Assembly (NCBI GenBank): GCA_028688815.1
Contig: JAQTXJ010000021.1
Coordinates: 1 to 35,213, forward strand
DNA from: a bacterium
GTDB taxonomy: Bacteria > Hydrothermota > UBA3073 > JACQXS01 > JAQTXJ01
Direction of reading: 5' to 3'
DNA: 35,213 nucleotides
This document shows, in pieces, positions 34,064 through 35,213 of the stretch. The notes below the pieces were generated by a model. The model ran no database searches. It saw nothing but the letters and a program-made list of their open reading frames with translations, and was not told where the DNA came from. Both the position numbers and the translations under genes were made by a program. Within the stretch, counting starts at the first letter, position 1; every line of letters begins with the position of its first letter.

Positions 34064-34764
34064 AAGTTCTTTAATATTATTGATATAATCCAAACATAAA
34101 AACCTACTGTTACAATAGAAACTGTAGCACAACCACAAGCAGTCCCTTCAAAAGCATTCATTTTCTTTGTGTATCTATATTCTTTTAAAAATCCTTTTTT
34201 ATAACTTTCCCCTTTATTTTTTATGCCATTCGTTATATGTTCAGATGGTTTCCCAGATACAACCGTAAAAGGATATATATATCCACTAAGAACAAGAAGA
34301 CTACCAAAAGGCACTCCAAATTGAACACAACCGGCAATGCCGGCAACACTGGAAAGTCCACCCACAGCAGCGCCTACTAACATCTCGTTCCCTTTACATG
34401 CTTTTGTTCCGTCTATTCTTCCTTCCGAATATGTCCCGCTGTCTTGTAATGTTGTATCTACCTGATTTTCTCCAAAAACACTTTCTTTAACATCATACCA
34501 TTCTTTTTTCTTCGGCATATAAAAACTACTATCAGATGTAGATATACTTTCTGATTTCACAGTAAAGCTGTCTTTTACAGAATCTTGCCCTTCTGTCTTA
34601 GAGATATTAGTATCAAGAGGTGTCATATTTTTTAACTTTACTATAAGACTATCCCCCTTAATATTACTTTGTGCTTCTATGGAAGATGTTTCCGCAACTG
34701 TTCTATCCGTCAGACTTGTACTATTTACTTGAAAAAATAAAGAGAAAAAAAATATCTTTATCAT
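34060..34764 (-). CDS. Small membrane protein, tandem paralogue 1
   Basis: This 234-residue protein has a hydrophobic leader (MIKIFFFSLFFQV), a long Ser/Thr-rich polar segment (14-80), then a conserved block MPKKKEWYDVKESVF (near 83-97) and NEMLVGAAVG. Two or three hydrophobic segments (about 125-170 and 208-231) follow, with GESYKKGFLKEYRYTKK between them. I recognise no family. The centre is nearly identical in DNA to the next gene upstream (34795-35213). The stop overlaps the YidD start by four bases, so the two are translationally coupled. Confidence 0.65.
   Translation of the reverse strand: MIKIFFFSLFFQVNSTSLTDRTVAETSSIEAQSNIKGDSLIVKLKNMTPLDTNISKTEGQDSVKDSFTVKSESISTSDSSFYMPKKKEWYDVKESVFGENQVDTTLQDSGTYSEGRIDGTKACKGNEMLVGAAVGGLSSVAGIAGCVQFGVPFGSLLVLSGYIYPFTVVSGKPSEHITNGIKNKGESYKKGFLKEYRYTKKMNAFEGTACGCATVSIVTVGFYVWIISIILKNL
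34359..34544. repeat. 186-base direct repeat, copy 1
   Basis: It matches 35028-35213 at an offset of 669 bases. Only one difference was seen (34417 T versus 35086 C). Copy 2 is cut by the right edge. Confidence 0.9.
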
Positions 34765-34794
34765 GAAATTATAAGTTTTTGGTATGACATTTCA

Positions 34795-35213
34795 TTAATA
34801 ACCGCTATTAAAGATCGTCATGACAAAGATACAATATCCTAAATAACCTGCAATACAACCACCGGTAGTTCCCATAAGAGCATTTGTTTTCTTTTTCCGC
34901 CTATATCCTTTTAAAAATCCTTTTTTATAGTCTTCTCCTTTATTATCTATACTATTTTTTATTTCATACGGTGGTTCTCCTGAAACAAATACAAAAGGAT
35001 ACGCATACCCAAAAGCACTCAGCAATACACCCACAGCAGCGCCTACTAACATCTCGTTCCCTTTACATGCTTTTGTTCCGTCTATCCTTCCTTCCGAATA
35101 TGTCCCGCTGTCTTGTAATGTTGTATCTACCTGATTTTCTCCAAAAACACTTTCTTTAACATCATACCATTCTTTTTTCTTCGGCATATAAAAACTACTA
35201 TCAGATGTAGATA
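34795..35213 (-). CDS. Small membrane protein, tandem paralogue 2, 5' part outside window
   Basis: The frame is open to the right edge, so the start is missing; an internal ATG at 35187 is probably not the real start, because the equivalent residue in paralogue 1 is internal. The visible 139 codons include MPKKKEWYDV, NEMLVGAAVG, two hydrophobic stretches and GEDYKKGFLKGYRRKKK. It lacks about 20 residues of the central hydrophobic part of paralogue 1 and diverges strongly after the shared block. The gap to paralogue 1 is 30 bases, so the genes are probably co-transcribed. Confidence 0.65.
   Translation of the reverse strand, partial: STSDSSFYMPKKKEWYDVKESVFGENQVDTTLQDSGTYSEGRIDGTKACKGNEMLVGAAVGVLLSAFGYAYPFVFVSGEPPYEIKNSIDNKGEDYKKGFLKGYRRKKKTNALMGTTGGCIAGYLGYCIFVMTIFNSGY
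35028..35213. repeat. 186-base direct repeat, copy 2 (runs off the edge)
   Basis: See copy 1 at 34359-34544. The repeat reaches the last base of the window, so its full length is not known. Confidence 0.9.

Noticed and set aside
34064-34138. Longer N-terminus for the YidD gene
   Set aside because: The extra 25 residues are Cys/Tyr-rich, overlap the upstream gene and would remove the leader and the ATGA coupling.

Overview
The window is AT-rich, chromosome-like DNA from an uncultured Gram-negative bacterium. Five secreted proteins end in a Por/type IX (T9SS) type A C-terminal sorting domain. There is also a Fibrobacter-type paralogous-domain (FISUMP) protein, a TonB-plug outer-membrane protein, a POTRA-bearing patatin and a PPi-type phosphofructokinase. 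This mix suggests an FCB-like or candidate-phylum lineage such as WOR-3/Stahlbacteria. That placement is inference: no rRNA or tRNA gene is visible.

Layout. 1-6044 (minus strand): a patatin/POTRA protein cut by the left edge, a class II aldolase-fold protein, a radical SAM protein, a T9SS-cargo protein and a tight DUF5674 two-gene unit. 6208-8801 (minus): a seven-blade RCC1-like secreted protein and a secreted clan GH-A glycosidase. 8948-15037 (plus): dnaE, a UPF0104/LPG-synthase-like membrane protein, an Isf-type iron-sulfur flavoprotein and a very small TonB-plug outer-membrane protein, with gaps of 9, -4 and 1 bases, so probably one transcript. 15120-17078 (plus): a FISUMP protein, a small predicted barrel and a prepilin peptidase. 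17198-20025 (minus): a T9SS-cargo repeat protein and miaB. 20511-26612 (plus): a class II aldolase, a PQQ-propeller cargo protein, PPi-PFK and two small membrane proteins. 26775-28412 (minus): a second secreted GH-A-like protein. 28654-29607 (plus): a D,D-carboxypeptidase. 29698-35213 (minus): an envelope-gene cluster running off the right edge.

How genes fit together. The aldolase and PPi-PFK supply two consecutive glycolytic/gluconeogenic steps. The secreted propellers and glycosidases look like exported T9SS cargo for polymer use or surface display. The right-hand cluster (two tandem small membrane paralogues, a secreted-looking YidD, an internally duplicated TPR/PGxGxxY protein and two tandem CsgG-like/barrel proteins) is the best candidate here for an undescribed envelope system.

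The intergenic DNA is rich in short degenerate repeats with periods of 7 to 10 bases and in small hairpins with a GTAGGG-type start. Several of these repeats have entered coding sequence, always at an interdomain linker or a C-terminus. The 485-base leader of the aldolase gene holds two similar promoter-like sites, an operator-like palindrome and a 16-pair hairpin.
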